From the NCBI GenBank assembly GCA_015057705.1, contig SVDU01000012.1:62001-126000 (forward strand): a stretch of DNA of 64,000 nucleotides, in the 5' to 3' direction. The notes below the pieces were generated by a model that worked only from the letters and a program-made list of their open reading frames with translations, had not been told where the DNA came from and made no database searches. The position numbers and the translations under genes are program-made. This DNA comes from Paenibacillaceae bacterium (GTDB lineage Bacteria > Bacillota > Clostridia > Lachnospirales > Lachnospiraceae). Below are positions 8,165 to 18,085 of the stretch, piece after piece (positions within the stretch are counted from its first letter, which is position 1; every line of letters begins with the position of its first letter).

Positions 8165-10081
8165 ACACTGATTATCTTCTCTGACCCACACACGCATCTC
8201 ATTTTCACCTCTGTTGGCCCAGCTGTAATAAGGAATCCATTTTATTTTCGTCTTTGCTTTCTTTTCTGCGGCAGTATTCTTTCTGTAAAGCCCTTGTGCC
8301 CCACTGCCTGCTTCCGTCTTCCATCCGGAGGCAGTAATTACTCCCACGCCTCCAAGCATGGTTTCATTAAATTCGTACTTAAGCTCCTCCTTTTTTTCCA
8401 CTGACAAAAGGTGCAGATTCTTTCCGTTATCCGCTTCTTCCAGACAATACACAAGGGGACCTCTGGAAACCGCAAATTTCCCCAGATCGTTTTCCACCAG
8501 GGGATTGGCATACCAGCGCTTTGCCTGCATATCCAGTATCAGCCGTATTGTATCATCAGTAAAAACCTGATTCACATAGATAAATCCGTCTTTTTCCTCA
8601 AAATCTGCACGTTCCTGATTAAGCTCCACATCAAAGGTATCGGACCATGACGGTACCCGGATTCCCAGACAGACACTGGCAGTTCCGTTGTAATCTAACT
8701 TTATGTCCACACAGCCATCCCATGGATATCCGGTCTTTAATTCTATCTCCAGAATGCCATCCCCTATTTCAAATCTTCCCTTGCATTCCACAAAAAGGTT
8801 GACTAGAAGCTTATCTTTCTTTTGTACAAACACATACTGCTCCACAGAAGCTAACAGTCTTGCAAGATTGGGGGGACAGCACGCACAGCCAAGCCACTGG
8901 GGGCGAACGCATTTAACATGACTCTTTCCGGGATCCTTTGATGATTTACCAGGAACCACCTCCAGTGGATTCACGTAAAAGAAATGTTTTCCATCAAGAG
9001 CCACTCCGCCCAGCACTGTATTGTAAAGTGCACGCTCCATCACATCCCCGTATTCTCCCTTTTCTTCTGACATCAGCATCCGGTATGCAAAGAACACCAG
9101 ACCTACTGATGCACAGGTCTCACAGTACATGGTATCATTGGGCAAATCATAATCCAGAGTAAATGCTTCTCCTGAAACAGTGGAACCGATTCCACCGGTA
9201 ATATACATGCGCCGGGTTACAATGCTCTTCCATAACCGCCTGCACGCCAAAAGAAGTTTTTCATCTCCTGTCTCGCCCGCAGCATCAGCCATTGCAGTGC
9301 ATAGATAAACCAGTCTTACAGCGTGTCCCTCAGCAGTATCCTGCTTAAGCACAGGAAGATGAGCCTGATAATAGGTCAGAGGAAGATGTTTGGAATTCAT
9401 CCCTTCACATTCAGTTCCCCTCACCAGTAAAAAGTACTGAGCCAGTTTTAGATATCTTTCATTTTGTGTCAGCCTGTATAACCGCATCAGACCAATCTCA
9501 ACCTCTTCATGACCGTCATAGCCATGAATCTTTCCTTCCTCATCTCCAAACACAGAATCGATGTGGTCAGCCAGTTTACATGCCGTTTCCAAAACTTTTT
9601 TATTTCCCACTGATTCATAATAAGCCACAGCCGCCTCCATAAAATGTCCGGCACAATATAACTCATGGCTCTCCCACAGGCGATTGTATTTCTGATCAGG
9701 TTCCTCAATGGTAAAGTATGTATCCAGATATCCGTCTTTTTCCTGGGCATCACTGATTAAGTCCACGACATCATCAGCCAGACATTTTAATTCTTCATCC
9801 TTCTTCTCCCGTAAGGTATAGGCTGCCGCCTCCAGCCATTTATAAAGATCGCTGTCCTGAAATACCCAGCCATAGTGATTTCCTTTTTTTCTTCCAGCCG
9901 CAATCCGGAAATTTTCAATCACATGGCTCTTTTCATTGGGAATGGAATCGTCGTTGCGCTCCCGCTCAATGTTGATTTCTATTTCATCATTTAAAACACT
10001 CCATTGATACGGAATCATCTCTGTTCTGATTAATTCTTTGTATCTGCTGAAAAATCTGTCCTGAATTTCTACCTGATTCAT
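8162..10081 (-). CDS. Glycoside hydrolase family 127 beta-L-arabinofuranosidase
   Basis: Releases L-arabinofuranose from beta-linked arabino-oligosaccharides; no signal peptide, so it acts in the cytoplasm on imported sugars. The 639-residue length matches GH127 (formerly DUF1680). The characterised family members use a zinc-bound cysteine nucleophile. The equivalents here are Glu321 and Cys323 (YCETC), the Cys401-Cys402 pair in CACCPPNLARL, and a candidate acid/base Glu305 (SGEAFTLDYD). All key residues are present. It is the last gene of the YesN/YesM-ABC cluster, which implies the importer brings in arabino-oligosaccharides. GH127 also contains other specificities, so the exact linkage is inferred. 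Confidence 0.9.
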   Translation of the reverse strand: MNQVEIQDRFFSRYKELIRTEMIPYQWSVLNDEIEINIERERNDDSIPNEKSHVIENFRIAAGRKKGNHYGWVFQDSDLYKWLEAAAYTLREKKDEELKCLADDVVDLISDAQEKDGYLDTYFTIEEPDQKYNRLWESHELYCAGHFMEAAVAYYESVGNKKVLETACKLADHIDSVFGDEEGKIHGYDGHEEVEIGLMRLYRLTQNERYLKLAQYFLLVRGTECEGMNSKHLPLTYYQAHLPVLKQDTAEGHAVRLVYLCTAMADAAGETGDEKLLLACRRLWKSIVTRRMYITGGIGSTVSGEAFTLDYDLPNDTMYCETCASVGLVFFAYRMLMSEEKGEYGDVMERALYNTVLGGVALDGKHFFYVNPLEVVPGKSSKDPGKSHVKCVRPQWLGCACCPPNLARLLASVEQYVFVQKKDKLLVNLFVECKGRFEIGDGILEIELKTGYPWDGCVDIKLDYNGTASVCLGIRVPSWSDTFDVELNQERADFEEKDGFIYVNQVFTDDTIRLILDMQAKRWYANPLVENDLGKFAVSRGPLVYCLEEADNGKNLHLLSVEKKEELKYEFNETMLGGVGVITASGWKTEAGSGAQGLYRKNTAAEKKAKTKIKWIPYYSWANRGENEMRVWVREDNQC

Positions 10082-10106
10082 ACTGCACCTCCTGATTTAC
10101 CCTGCA

Positions 10107-10139
10107 AAGTGACGTCGGCATTGTCAGCCGGCGCCACTT
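10107..10139 (-). other. Intercistronic stem-loop between binding-protein and GH127 genes
   Basis: AAGTGACGTCGGC (10107-10119) and GCCGGCGCCACTT (10127-10139) can pair with a 7-base loop. On minus-strand RNA the two non-complementary positions become G-U wobbles. Stem-loops after the solute-binding-protein gene of sugar ABC operons commonly stabilise that segment or partly terminate transcription, raising its level over downstream genes. Confidence 0.45.
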
Positions 10140-10157
10140 CTTTTATTATATGTATTT

Positions 10158-11456
10158 TTATTTTTTAATAATACCATCAATCACAGCCTGGGCTTTTGCT
10201 GCAGCTTCCTCCGGCGTGCTTGTATCGGTCATGACCTCATTAAATGCCAGGGATATGGCATCCGAAATATCCGGCCACTCCGGTAACGGACCTCTTGCAT
10301 TTGCATACTGCATTTCCTCAACAAATGCGTCATATACCGGATCTCCCTTAAACTGCTTTTTCGCAATAACGGAATCAGAAGAGATATATCCCATTGCATT
10401 CATCATATAGAGGCAGGTCTCTTCGCTGGTGGCATATTTAAGGAATTTAACAGCACCTTCCTCATTGCCGCCTTTAATTACTGCATAGTTTTCTCCACCC
10501 AGACCAGAAGCCTGTTTTTTATCCATTGGAATAGGAGCAACATTCCATTTCAGATCAGGTGCTTCCTGCCGCATGGTAGGAACCTGCCAGGTTCCGTTAA
10601 TCATCATGGCTAAGTTACCGGAGATAAACTGATTCATGGTATCTCCCTGTGTCCAGTTGATGGCTTCCTTCGTCATGGCGCCGGAATCAACCAGTTTTTT
10701 CACCATAGTCAGTGCTTTGATTCCGCCTTCTGAGTTTATTTCGTAGGATGTGGCACCGGTTGACCATACCCAGGGAAGGAAGTTAAAGGTTCCCTCCTCA
10801 TTTTGCAGGCTGCAGTGTGCAAATCCGGAAACCTGGCCGGTTGTGCAGGCTTTCGCCGTGGTAAGCAGTTCATCCCATGTGGTGGGAACCTTGCAGCCTG
10901 CTGCCTTTAACATATCCTCATTATAGAAAAGGAGCAGACAGTTGCTTCCGAAGGGAACTCCATACAATTTGCCGTCTAACGTACAGGAATTGACAGGACC
11001 GGGATAATAGGTGCTAACATCAAATCTTCCGGTTAAATCTGCAAAGATTCCCATGGCAGCATAAGAAGCATGATCCGGATTATCAAGAATTACCAGATCC
11101 GGAAGTTCATCTGCCGATGCACCGATGGAAAGCTGCTTCTTAAAATCGGCAAATGGTACGTACTTTGCCTGTACCTTGACTTCTTTTTGTGATCCGTTAA
11201 ATTCTTCAATGATATGATTCAGTGCTTTTTGATGACCTTCTGTCTCCCAGTAGTACCAGATTGTCACATCCCCTGCGGCTTCGCTCTTTTCTGTGTCCGA
11301 AGCTTTTTCACTTGCGGTTGTTGCCGCTTTCTCACTGCTTTTCGCTGTTTCCGTTTTACTTTCCGTCGCTGACACCGCTCCGCTGCCAGAACTGCATCCA
11401 GTCACCGCTCCCCCAAGCAACGCCGCAAAAAGTAAGGCTGTCATTAACTTTTTCAT
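10158..11456 (-). CDS. Sugar ABC transporter substrate-binding lipoprotein
   Basis: Family 1 extracellular solute-binding protein, 432 residues. The N-terminus is a lipoprotein signal with lipobox GGAVTGC, then a Ser/Thr/Ala/Lys-rich linker of about 50 residues, then the binding fold starting DVTIWYYWETEGHQKALNHI. Start 11456 is chosen because AAGGAGG lies about six bases upstream; the longer frame adds a basic stretch without a ribosome binding site. It belongs to an operon with two permeases and YesM/YesN. No ATPase is encoded nearby, so a shared MsmX-type ATPase is likely (inference). An arabino-oligosaccharide ligand is inferred from the adjacent GH127. Confidence 0.92.
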   Translation of the reverse strand: MKKLMTALLFAALLGGAVTGCSSGSGAVSATESKTETAKSSEKAATTASEKASDTEKSEAAGDVTIWYYWETEGHQKALNHIIEEFNGSQKEVKVQAKYVPFADFKKQLSIGASADELPDLVILDNPDHASYAAMGIFADLTGRFDVSTYYPGPVNSCTLDGKLYGVPFGSNCLLLFYNEDMLKAAGCKVPTTWDELLTTAKACTTGQVSGFAHCSLQNEEGTFNFLPWVWSTGATSYEINSEGGIKALTMVKKLVDSGAMTKEAINWTQGDTMNQFISGNLAMMINGTWQVPTMRQEAPDLKWNVAPIPMDKKQASGLGGENYAVIKGGNEEGAVKFLKYATSEETCLYMMNAMGYISSDSVIAKKQFKGDPVYDAFVEEMQYANARGPLPEWPDISDAISLAFNEVMTDTSTPEEAAAKAQAVIDGIIKK

Positions 11457-11552
11457 GTTATTCCTCCTTTTATTTTTTTGTTTCAACGACTTCATTATAA
11501 CGGCAAATCAATCAGGAAAAAACTCAACAAATCTTAGAAAGGGAAAATTTTC

Positions 11553-13334
11553 TTAAGTAGGAATTCGTAAAACAACTTCAGTTCCTGAACCTTCTGTGCT
11601 GTTAATCTCAATTTTCACTTCATCTCCGTAATACATCTGAAGTCTGGTAATGGCATTTTCCATACCAATGTGAGACGCTGCATCTGACTCCCCAAAAATC
11701 CCCCTTCTGATCAATTCCAGTTTATGACGTTCCATGCCTTTTCCATTGTCACGAATCAGAATCCGTAATTCTTTCCCCTCCCTGCTCATACTTACTTCCA
11801 GAACGTGATTGTTCTTTGTACCTTCAAAGCCATGAAGAATGGAGTTTTCAACAAATGGCTGAAGCAACAGTTTGTGAATCCGCAGATCCATCACATCAGG
11901 ATCTACATTGATGCTGCAGGTAAAATTATTTTTCAACCGGAACTGCTGTAAATAAATGTACTTTTTCAGCCAGTCAATCTCATCCCGCACAAAAACCTCC
12001 CCGCTGCTATCCGCAATGGCATAGCGTAGTATGGTAGCGAGGGAGTTAATGGCATTGCTGATATCAAATTCATCCTGATCGATTGCCATCCAGTTGATGG
12101 TGTCCAGTGTGTTATAGAGAAAATGGGGATTAATCTGCGCTTCCATTGCCTTAAGCTCCGCCTGGCGCTGCATCTGCCCTGCCTTCTTTTCTTTTTTAAG
12201 TGCAGTTTCCAGCTTCTCCAGCATGTCATTAAACTGAACTGCTATGGTTTCGATTTCCACAGGCATTTTTTTGTCTGTTTCCACCCTGACCTTTAAATCT
12301 CCCTCCCGTGCTTTCTGCATGGAGGCCACCACCATTTTTACTGAGTCCACCAGACGGTCCAGTACCCCCAGTGTCAGCAGCACAGTGACCATAAGAAGGA
12401 GGAGACTTAAGGCTATAATCAGATAAATCTGATTATTTAAGTTCTTCATTAAGCTGCCCTGATCCATTACATTCACCAGATCCCAGCCCAGAGAATCATC
12501 GTGGTAAAGCCAGACTGAGGTATAGCGTTTCTCATACAGGTTCTCTTCCCGGATAAACTTTTTGCAGGCTTCCACTTTTGTCTCTAAGGACGTCCCCTTC
12601 CCATAAAGAACTTTTCCTATCTTTTCTGGCTGGCGGTAAGCAATAATACGCCCCGCCTCATCAATGATGAAATTAAAACTTTTCTCCTGATCCTGAGCCT
12701 GAACTTTGCATACGCTTTGAAGAAATTCCTTATCAAGACTGACAAGCACAATTCCATTTTCTCTATTTAGATTTCTGTAATCGATAATCCGGTGAGCCAG
12801 ATGCAGGAGATAGTAATCCTCATTTGCAAATCTGGTTCCGTATTCCGTGGGGAAAATATGGGTCTGATTATCCGAGGAGACCTTCCCATAAAGTTCCTCC
12901 TGAGAAAGGCTGAAGCTGTTCATCCACGAATTCTCATAGGTAGATGCAGATAGCTGGTTATAAGTAATGCTAAATCCCTTAGGGGTAATGATCGTTATTG
13001 ACTTTATGTACTCTTTTGTATTGAGAAGTCCCCTTAAATATCTTCGAAGCTGGTTTTTTGCAACCGATGCATTCTGTTTCTGATCCAGCCGGTCCACCCA
13101 TGTCACCACATCATCATTGGTATAAATCTGAAACAACAAATCTTCATAGGATTTCAGCCTGATGGTCAGATTATTATCCATCTGCATCAGGCTTACACTG
13201 GTCAGTTCCTGGGTATTCTTCTTTAAAGTAACTGAAATGTTGTAAAAATAGTAAAAACTTAATACAAGAATGGGGATTGTAGAGGTCGCCCAGAAAAGAC
13301 GGATTAATTTTTTCTTCAGACTCACTTTTTTCAT
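11553..13334 (-). CDS. YesM-type sensor histidine kinase
   Basis: Membrane sensor kinase of the LytS/YesM class, 593 residues. Two membrane helices (about 10-32 and 300-325) flank a large extracellular ligand-sensing region that looks like a dCache domain. HAMP follows, then the His kinase core AQINPHFLYNTLD with phospho-acceptor His404, and an ATPase domain with IRDNGKGM. I start at the ATG 13334, preceded by GAGAGGGAG; the longer frame begins at a TTG within that ribosome binding site. It lies in the operon between the permeases and the binding protein. It pairs with the YesN regulator at 15215-16738 and probably reads extracellular sugar, perhaps through the binding protein. Confidence 0.93.
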   Translation of the reverse strand: MKKVSLKKKLIRLFWATSTIPILVLSFYYFYNISVTLKKNTQELTSVSLMQMDNNLTIRLKSYEDLLFQIYTNDDVVTWVDRLDQKQNASVAKNQLRRYLRGLLNTKEYIKSITIITPKGFSITYNQLSASTYENSWMNSFSLSQEELYGKVSSDNQTHIFPTEYGTRFANEDYYLLHLAHRIIDYRNLNRENGIVLVSLDKEFLQSVCKVQAQDQEKSFNFIIDEAGRIIAYRQPEKIGKVLYGKGTSLETKVEACKKFIREENLYEKRYTSVWLYHDDSLGWDLVNVMDQGSLMKNLNNQIYLIIALSLLLLMVTVLLTLGVLDRLVDSVKMVVASMQKAREGDLKVRVETDKKMPVEIETIAVQFNDMLEKLETALKKEKKAGQMQRQAELKAMEAQINPHFLYNTLDTINWMAIDQDEFDISNAINSLATILRYAIADSSGEVFVRDEIDWLKKYIYLQQFRLKNNFTCSINVDPDVMDLRIHKLLLQPFVENSILHGFEGTKNNHVLEVSMSREGKELRILIRDNGKGMERHKLELIRRGIFGESDAASHIGMENAITRLQMYYGDEVKIEINSTEGSGTEVVLRIPT

Positions 13335-13359
13335 AAGGCTCCCTCTCAATAAAAACAGA

Positions 13360-14205
13360 TTATCCCTTCACTGCACCACTTGTCATTCCCGATATAATGT
13401 ACTTTTGCATAAACAAAAAAATCAGCGCCACAGGTATAATGGTAACGATGGCAAAGGCTGTTAAATAGCTCCACTTTGTGCCGTACTGTCCCATGAAATT
13501 AAAGATTCCGGCTGTGATGGGCCGTTTCTTCTGATCCAGAATAAATGTCATTCCATAGGCTAAATCCCCCCAGCCGTACAGGAACGAAAAGATGGCACAG
13601 ACCACCACTCCGGGCTTGGCAACCGGAAGCAGAATTCTTAAAAACGCCAGAAAGCGGGTGCATCCATCTATGTAGGCGGCTTCCTCCAGATCTCTAGGAA
13701 CGGAAGCAAAATAATTTTTCAAAATAAGAACAGAAAATGGGATGCCAAGGGTTGCATCGGATAAAATGGCAGACACCCTGGTATTGTATATATGCATTCC
13801 CTTAAACATAATAAACATAGGCGTTAATAGGACGGAAACCGGAAGCATCTGGGTAACCAGAAAGCATAAAAGCATACCGTTTCTCCCTTTGAAACGATAT
13901 CTGGCTACGGCATAGGAAGCCGGAACAGCCAGAATTACTGCGATTGCCATGGCACCAGCGGAGATAAGCAGGCTGTTTGCAAAGGAACGGAACATATTAA
14001 AATCTCCGTTTCCGACCTGGGCGGCATAGGATTTTGTATTCAATACATGGGGATAAAAGGTGGGTGGAATCTGAAATATTTCCTTTTCCGTTTTCAATGA
14101 GGTGATAAAAATCCAGAAAAGAGGAAACAGAAGCAGACACAGAATTACCACCGATACCAGACATAACAGGAATTCCTTTTTTCCTTTTTTATTTCCTTTC
14201 TCCAT
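13360..14205 (-). CDS. Sugar ABC transporter permease (MalG-like)
   Basis: Inner-membrane channel subunit of a carbohydrate importer (CUT1 class), 281 residues. Six membrane helices are recognisable. The cytoplasmic EAA loop, EEAAYIDGCTRFLAFLRILLP, has the conserved EAA and Gly positions that contact the ATPase. The ATG overlaps the upstream permease stop by one base (TGATG), so the two permeases are translationally coupled. It ends in GMTSGAVKG, a typical C-terminus for MalG-type permeases. Confidence 0.93.
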   Translation of the reverse strand: MEKGNKKGKKEFLLCLVSVVILCLLLFPLFWIFITSLKTEKEIFQIPPTFYPHVLNTKSYAAQVGNGDFNMFRSFANSLLISAGAMAIAVILAVPASYAVARYRFKGRNGMLLCFLVTQMLPVSVLLTPMFIMFKGMHIYNTRVSAILSDATLGIPFSVLILKNYFASVPRDLEEAAYIDGCTRFLAFLRILLPVAKPGVVVCAIFSFLYGWGDLAYGMTFILDQKKRPITAGIFNFMGQYGTKWSYLTAFAIVTIIPVALIFLFMQKYIISGMTSGAVKG

Positions 14206-15104
14206 CACTCCATCTCCCCTTTCATCGTAATTTTCAAATAGACTACGCCTACCAGAAGCAAAATTACAAGCAGTACATTGGCAGCGGAAGATCCAAGGCT
14301 GTACTGGAACATCTCAAAGGATAGCTTATAGGAATAGGTGGACAGTAAATGAGTGGAATTTACCGGTCCTCCCCCAGTCATTACATAGACCATATCATAC
14401 ACCTTAAAGGTATAGATAAATCCAAGAACAAGAAGTGATTCGATGGTAGTTCTCATCAGAGGAAGAGTGATTTTGAAGAATTTCTGCCTTCCGTTTGCAC
14501 CGTCGATGGCTGCACTTTCATAAAGCTCCAGGGGAATGGTGGTAAGTCCTGTTGATATCAGAATTGTATTAAATGGAATTCCAATCCAGATATTGGCTGT
14601 AATCACTGCGGTCATCGCTGTTGACGGGCTGGTAAGCCACTGAATGTTCTCTGTAATCAATCCTGCGCTTTTCAGGAAATAATTAATGATACCTACATCA
14701 GTAGAAAACATAAACTTAAAAATCAAAGCAGTCACTGTCATTGGAATCATCCACGGTATCATAAGAAGCCCTCTTACCGGTCTGGCAAAGGAAAAATCTT
14801 TTTGAAACAGAAGTGCCAGAGCAAAGCCAATGACAAATTGAACAACCAGGCAGCTGACTGTAAACAGCAGCGTGTTGAACATAGCCCTTAGAAATACGGG
14901 ATCGTGCATCAGTTTTATGTAATTATCAAAACCAATAAAGTCTCTGGATCCACGGACCAGATTCCTGACCGTTACATTCTGAAGACTTAAAATAAGATTG
15001 CTGACAATGGGGTATCCCACAAAAAACAGCATATAAAGAAACGCCGGAAGCGCATACAGCAGCCCGATATTATCATATCGGAAAAAGCTTTTGATTTGTT
15101 TCAC
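14205..15104 (-). CDS. Sugar ABC transporter permease (MalF-like)
   Basis: Partner permease of the CUT1-class importer, 299 residues with six predicted membrane helices. The EAA loop, YESAAIDGANGRQKFFKITLP, is present near residue 200. The start codon is GTG, supported by AGGAGG ten bases upstream. The extended N-terminal hydrophobic helix (LLYALPAFLYMLFFVGYPI) is usual for this subunit. It follows YesN after a gap of 110 bases; the only promoter-like elements in the gap are weak, so readthrough from the YesN promoter is likely. Confidence 0.93.
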   Translation of the reverse strand: MKQIKSFFRYDNIGLLYALPAFLYMLFFVGYPIVSNLILSLQNVTVRNLVRGSRDFIGFDNYIKLMHDPVFLRAMFNTLLFTVSCLVVQFVIGFALALLFQKDFSFARPVRGLLMIPWMIPMTVTALIFKFMFSTDVGIINYFLKSAGLITENIQWLTSPSTAMTAVITANIWIGIPFNTILISTGLTTIPLELYESAAIDGANGRQKFFKITLPLMRTTIESLLVLGFIYTFKVYDMVYVMTGGGPVNSTHLLSTYSYKLSFEMFQYSLGSSAANVLLVILLLVGVVYLKITMKGEME

Positions 15105-15214
15105 TGAAAATAGTCCTCCTTTTCATTTATTTCCACTGAAACCATCTTACACTGTATCACCGCTTCTCAAAATACGGGAAACCTTGAAAAGGAGGAAAAA
15201 CCTAAACGCTTTCC

Positions 15215-16738
15215 CTATTTTAAAGTCTTCCTGTAATCCGCCGGAAGCTGGCCTGTCATCTCCTTAAATACCTTGCTGAAGTATTTTGGATCGGAATAGC
15301 CTACCTTTGCTGCTATTTCATACAGCTTCATATGGGTCCCGCAAAGCAGTTCCTTGGCTTTGTTAATTCTGAAATTTTTCATATATGTACTGAATGTCAG
15401 TCCCATCTCCTTGTGAAATTGGGTTCCCAGATACTCAGGAGTGACATTGAGCTTGGACGCAATCTCATCCAGTGTGATACCGCTTTGATAGAATTCCTGT
15501 ATCATGCTTCTGACCCGCCGTACTGTCAGATGTGTAACCTCTTTTTCTTCCTCCCGGGGTTTTATATAATCAAACAGGAAATCCGCCGTTCCCTCCAGTT
15601 CTTCTCTCCTCTTTGCCTCCATAATCATCTCCAGGAGTTTTTGCTGCTTCAATGACTCAAAATTAATACAGCCCAGTTCCTTGGCAATCCCCATGACCGC
15701 CCATAAAAAGCGGACATAACATTCCTTAATCTCCTTTGGGGCATAAATCTTACCGTCAAGAAAACTGTTATGAAATTCTGCCATAAGGGCTTTTGCCTTA
15801 TCCCAGTTATCAGAACAGATCGCAACTTTTATTCTTGTTTCCAATTCAATTGGATAGATGCAGGGCACTGTCTGTACATGGGTGATCTTTGGGAAGGAAA
15901 TTAGTATTTCCTCATCAAAGGACAGATTCCAGTCCATATAGGGATTCAGACTGTCAAGTCCCTTTTTTAATTGTGCCACTCCCCCGACCTCTGTCCAGCC
16001 AAAGGTCATATACCTGGGTCTTTGTTTTAAAATCTGCTGCTGCAGCCACCGTTCCAGATCATGGGCATCCTTGTAATGATAAAGAACCACAACCAGGGAT
16101 TTTCTGTATATTAGATCAAGAATGCAAAATGACAGATCCGGATACATGGAGAAAACATGCCGTAACTGTTTCACCGCGCTTTCCCGCTCCTCTTCATAGC
16201 GGCTCCCCAGATATACATAAATTAGAATCAGCTTCTGAGTTTCTTCCATCTGATAATTGCGCTGCAGATAAGTGTTGATATCTGCGTCCATCTCCATCCG
16301 GCCGTTTATAAAATCATAGAGTATCTGCTCCAGCGTTCCGATCTTTGCCGGCTTTTCCTGCCTGTCCTTTTCCACCTGCAGTTCCACATGCTCCAGTGCC
16401 TGTGAGAAATCATTGAGGGAAATGGGTTTTAGCAAATATTCTGTCACTCCAAGCTTCATCGCCTGACGGGCATATTCAAACTCGGAGTAGGCGCTTAAAA
16501 CAATGGCTTTTGAAGTGATTCCTTCTTTCACCGCATTGGTCATCATCTCAAGACCATCCATCTTTGGCATTTTGATATCTGTTATTACAATATCAGGCTT
16601 TAACTCTTTTAACAGCCGAAGTCCTTCTTCCCCGTTCTCCGCTTCTCCCACGATATGGTAATCCTGTCTCATTTTTCCTAAAAGCTTCTGGATCCCTTCT
16701 CTGATTCGTATCTCGTCCTCAACAATCAGTAACCTCAT
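15215..16738 (-). CDS. YesN-type AraC family response regulator
   Basis: Cytoplasmic transcription factor of 507 residues. The receiver domain (1-120) has acidic residues EDE at 7-9 and phospho-acceptor Asp54 (VITDIKMPKMDG). A long middle region of unknown fold follows. The C-terminal 100 residues are an AraC double helix-turn-helix (ITLDEIASKLNVTPEYLGTQF then IAAKVGYSDPKYFSKVFKEMTG). It forms a pair with the YesM kinase and should activate the sugar importer and GH127 genes downstream. It is the first gene of the cluster. Confidence 0.94.
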   Translation of the reverse strand: MRLLIVEDEIRIREGIQKLLGKMRQDYHIVGEAENGEEGLRLLKELKPDIVITDIKMPKMDGLEMMTNAVKEGITSKAIVLSAYSEFEYARQAMKLGVTEYLLKPISLNDFSQALEHVELQVEKDRQEKPAKIGTLEQILYDFINGRMEMDADINTYLQRNYQMEETQKLILIYVYLGSRYEEERESAVKQLRHVFSMYPDLSFCILDLIYRKSLVVVLYHYKDAHDLERWLQQQILKQRPRYMTFGWTEVGGVAQLKKGLDSLNPYMDWNLSFDEEILISFPKITHVQTVPCIYPIELETRIKVAICSDNWDKAKALMAEFHNSFLDGKIYAPKEIKECYVRFLWAVMGIAKELGCINFESLKQQKLLEMIMEAKRREELEGTADFLFDYIKPREEEKEVTHLTVRRVRSMIQEFYQSGITLDEIASKLNVTPEYLGTQFHKEMGLTFSTYMKNFRINKAKELLCGTHMKLYEIAAKVGYSDPKYFSKVFKEMTGQLPADYRKTLK

Positions 16739-16794
16739 GCTTCAATCCCCTTTTTAATACTGCTTCCAGTTTTTCCCATAAATCTGCTGTTTTC

Positions 16795-16823
16795 ATATTA
16801 CTTTAATCCAATAAAACTGTCAA
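16795..16823 (-). promoter_or_regulatory. Candidate promoter of the YesN-importer-GH127 cluster
   Basis: Minus strand TTGACA (16818-16823), 17-base spacer, TAATAT (16795-16800), located 56 bases before the YesN start. The -35 overlaps the stop codon of the gene upstream. Confidence 0.55.
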
Positions 16824-17914
16824 TCCTCCCCCTTTTCTGTGATGCTTTTTAATGCAGAAGAAGCCATGGCTTTCAACATTTTATGAATCAGAAACCGGGA
16901 ATCCTCATCAAGATTTCTTACCCGTCCCATCATTATCGGAATGTTTCTCTGCCATTCAGATCCGATCTGCTTGATATTTTGTGTGTCTCCCGTATCCAGA
17001 ACGGAATACAACGCATTGACAAAGCGTTCCCGCTCTTCATCTGAGACAGCTTCCAGCCAGTTATGCAATGATTTGTCCATGTATTTGGCATTTTTAGTCA
17101 GCCGCTCTACAAAAACAAAATGATCCCCTTCAATAATCCAGGAGAACGGATCGTGCTGCAAAAGACCGGTTCTGTTACTTTTTACAATTGAAAATTGTTC
17201 CTGGCTCTCTAACAGCATGCCAATCACAGAGGACTGGGGAACAGTTTTTTCCACAATTTCCTGACTGCTTTCCAGTTCAAGAGCGTCTATTGCATTTTCC
17301 TTAAAACCCGGACCGTCATGGGAATAAACCTTTATAATCCGATCCTTTAACTGCCTGTTTAATTTTGCATAAACATAAACAGCCAGATTCCCTCCCTTGG
17401 AATGGCCGCCTAAGAAAAGCTTTCCTTTAAAATTCGCAGCCACCTCTTCTACATAGCGGACTGCCTCCTCCTGAGACGGAACCGGATATTTAAACGCCAT
17501 GTTAAAATCTTCTTTCCACCCAACCAGAGTTGCATCTGTTCCCCGAAATGCAATATAAGCCGTATCTTCATTCAGAAAAATGGTAACAGCGCTAAACTGT
17601 TTTTCCAGAATGCAGTCCTGTTCTTCCCTGTAAAAGCCAAGTCTCAGATTCCGGTAACGGGGACTGGCAGCCATAGCAAATAATAGCCTTAAACTGTTTT
17701 CCTCATCCCATATACGGCAAAACATCTCTCTAAAATACTCTGCTTTCAGAAGGGAGCCAATGGTAGGTAGATTTTTACCCTGCACAAATCCCGGCACAAA
17801 CGAAGAAAGACCAATGTAGGAAAATTTGGAAAAAATAAGACTGTCTACAGAGTGAAACGGTTTCCTGCTAAAATCTGATAATTCGCTTTCTGCATAATTA
17901 ATGATATTTGCCAT
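16820..17914 (-). CDS. DUF2974 (Mbeg1-like) lipase-fold protein
   Basis: Predicted alpha/beta hydrolase of 364 residues with the lipase-like nucleophile elbow GGHSKGGNLAVYVY near residue 190. The Lys in place of the usual residue (GHSKGG) and the segment TAYIAFRGTD before it match the DUF2974/Mbeg1-like family, common in Clostridia and Lactobacillales. No signal peptide is visible, so a cytoplasmic location is likely. The substrate is unknown. It is separated from the YesN gene by a promoter, and a divergent plus-strand pair starts upstream, so it is probably monocistronic. Confidence 0.82.
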   Translation of the reverse strand: MANIINYAESELSDFSRKPFHSVDSLIFSKFSYIGLSSFVPGFVQGKNLPTIGSLLKAEYFREMFCRIWDEENSLRLLFAMAASPRYRNLRLGFYREEQDCILEKQFSAVTIFLNEDTAYIAFRGTDATLVGWKEDFNMAFKYPVPSQEEAVRYVEEVAANFKGKLFLGGHSKGGNLAVYVYAKLNRQLKDRIIKVYSHDGPGFKENAIDALELESSQEIVEKTVPQSSVIGMLLESQEQFSIVKSNRTGLLQHDPFSWIIEGDHFVFVERLTKNAKYMDKSLHNWLEAVSDEERERFVNALYSVLDTGDTQNIKQIGSEWQRNIPIMMGRVRNLDEDSRFLIHKMLKAMASSALKSITEKGED

Positions 17915-18085
17915 TTAAAGAATCTCCTTGTTCTGTCATAGGCCGATTATTTCATTAGTATTTGTCTCTGTTTCCATTTTATGCTTATAACTCTACGAAG
18001 CGTTTATTGAAAAGATGATAACCAGGAGCTACAATGATGTGGAAAAAGGTATCTGGCAGCCTGACACAAAAAGGAGGTGAGTAAA

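Noticed and set aside
10107-10139. Hairpin as a full terminator ending the operon before GH127
   Set aside because: The U-rich tail lies on the wrong side for minus-strand transcription, so it is kept only as an intercistronic stem-loop.
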